DNA of 64,000 nt, from the NCBI RefSeq assembly GCF_000002865.3, contig NW_001865060.1:551686-615685 (forward strand), read 5' to 3'. This DNA is from Monosiga brevicollis MX1 (taxonomy: Eukaryota; Opisthokonta; Choanoflagellata; Craspedida; Salpingoecidae). Positions 62,842-64,000 of the stretch are shown here, one piece after another; position 1 is the first letter of the stretch, and the number at the start of each line of letters is the position of its first letter. Made by a program: the position numbers and the translations under genes. The notes beneath the pieces are model-generated. The model saw nothing but the letters and a program-made list of their open reading frames with translations. It made no database searches and was not told where the DNA came from.

Positions 62842-63954
62842 AGCCATAAACTGGATCGGTACAGGTGGCAACAGAATAGCGCCCCAGCGACAGGTTTCAC
62901 TGTGGGCTGGGTAATCCGCCCGGAGCATGGTCGCTCGACAGCCATGGCAAACAATCTCATAGCGTGGACATTGCCTAATATTGGGGGGTGGGGGGTGTCC
63001 ACAGGCCAATGAGCCCTTCAAGGCGCACGTTCACGTCAAGGCTTCACTTACACCAGATGCTCTGAGACGCAATCAGCATTGACATCGAGCAAACAGCCTT
63101 GCGCCTGGAGCGGGCAGTCTCCGTGCTCTGGATTGCCTTGATGATGGCCTCGCAAGCAATCGCGCAGATAGTGTTGCCCAAACTGATTCAAGCCCATCAC
63201 CACGACCGCGCGAACATTCAGAGTCAATCACACCGATGCGCCCACGAAAAACAAAGAAACGAAAAAAAAACCAAAAAACTCAGCGCTGGGCCGACCCTGC
63301 CCTTCCGTTTGTGGCATAACATCTGAGGCACGCGCATGAACTGGACCCACCTTTTTGCGCGCGATAGACCGATGACACACGTGACATTCCACCACGTTCA
63401 ACGGACAGTTGAAAAGGTGTTGGCGCAGCCCTGCACGTTCCACAACGACAGAGCACCCTGCCGACGCTAGTAAGCAGCGTGCAGGTGCAGCTGGGCAAAC
63501 CTAGAGCAGATGCCAAAGCCCAACATCAAATCCAGGCTCAAACCAGATCGCGGCACGTACACGCTGAAACGGTCTCCACAACGGCCCCAGACTGGCATGC
63601 GCATCAACATAGTACACCCGGAGCTCGGAAGCGCGCAAACACGTGGCGCACCTCGCAGTGATCGCGCAGAAGACAGGTGGTCATGGAGGTTTGACAGTAA
63701 GGACAGGCTTGCGAGGCGCAAACGCAGCCATGTCGCGGAATGCCGGGAATGAAAGCGTCTTCCATGCCCCCAGCAACTTCAGAGGCATGCATCAGAGCAA
63801 CACAATGAACACCGAGCGGAACATGCTCCGCGTAAAGATCTTTATGCGCATGGTACGCCAGCGGCAGCGGCTCGCGCAGCTCCACTTCCACGCCTGCAGC
63901 CAGCAGGTCACGATGGGCACATAATTGACAGAGTGTCAACCCAAAGATGAGATT
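62803..63954 (-). CDS. TRAF-type zinc-finger protein (5' end outside window)
   Basis: Four in-phase exons: 63954-63652, 63500-63351, 63182-63052 and 62974-62803. The first listed exon begins at an acceptor, so the gene continues to the right of the window. Repeated Cys/His patterns occur throughout: LCQLCAHRD, CPYCQTSMTTCLLRDHCEVC, GLRQHLFNCPLNVVECHVCH, FGQHYLRDC, DCPLQAQGC and CPRYEIVCHGCRATMLRADY followed by PAHSETC. The R-x-x-L-x-x-H-x-x-x-C-P-x-x-x-V-x-C spacing is the TRAF-type zinc finger, found in TRAFs and related ubiquitin-pathway adaptors. No RING or MATH domain is visible in this part; the protein ends about 28 residues after the last finger. Confidence 0.8.
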
Positions 63955-64000
63955 CTACGCCGCCACACGGGGAGGACAAGCGTGCCATGGGGTTGACAGC

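Overview
This is nuclear DNA of a unicellular eukaryote, most likely a choanoflagellate of the Monosiga brevicollis type (inference). Genes are packed a few hundred bases apart on both strands and split into many short exons. Introns are mostly about 80-150 bp and GT-AG. Coding sequence is GC-rich, while introns and spacers are full of GT/CA, GA and homopolymer runs. The gene set mixes general eukaryotic genes with metazoan-style signalling parts (SH2, RIM-binding-protein-like SH3, RGS/A-kinase-anchor, store-operated calcium regulator). There are two assembly gaps (12280-12649 and 58461-58510). I saw no transposon, LTR element, virus-derived gene or CRISPR array.

Layout. 1-6.1 kb: the 5' end of a golgin-like gene running off the left edge (-), three near-identical tRNA-Phe genes in a tandem repeat (+), a conserved 3-methyladenine-glycosylase-like gene (-), then a gene-poor low-complexity stretch. 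6.1-13.1 kb: a large RIM-binding-protein-like scaffold (-), with coiled coil, five SH3 domains, one FN3-like domain and two more SH3 domains. 14.6-20 kb: TLC-domain membrane protein (+), NAT9 acetyltransferase (+), mitochondrial methylglutaconyl-CoA hydratase-like enzyme (-). 20.4-25.6 kb: a 25-exon Na+/H+ exchanger (+). 27.4-33.8 kb: a tandem-SH2 multipass membrane protein (+), followed by an unrecognised 316-residue protein (+).

34.3-47.2 kb: tryptophan 2,3-dioxygenase (-), CIAPIN1/anamorsin (+), a PhnP-like metallo-beta-lactamase-fold hydrolase (-), an aspartyl/asparaginyl beta-hydroxylase with TPR-like region (-), and SARAF (-). 48.2-64 kb: an AKAP10-like RGS protein (+), TIM13 (+), GALK2-type sugar kinase (+), a PX-BAR sorting nexin (-), a small secreted protein (+), a doubtful ORF (+) and a TRAF-type zinc-finger gene entering from the right edge (-).

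Exon models were built by hand from splice consensus, reading-frame phase and family similarity. Where every exon junction kept phase and the total was a multiple of three, confidence is high. First exons and starts are the weakest part. The genes do not form one pathway. Shared themes are membrane signalling and scaffolding (RIMBP-like, SH2-membrane protein, AKAP10-like, SARAF, NHE, SNX) and mitochondrial or cytosolic metabolism (hydratase, TIM13, CIAPIN1, TDO, GALK2).
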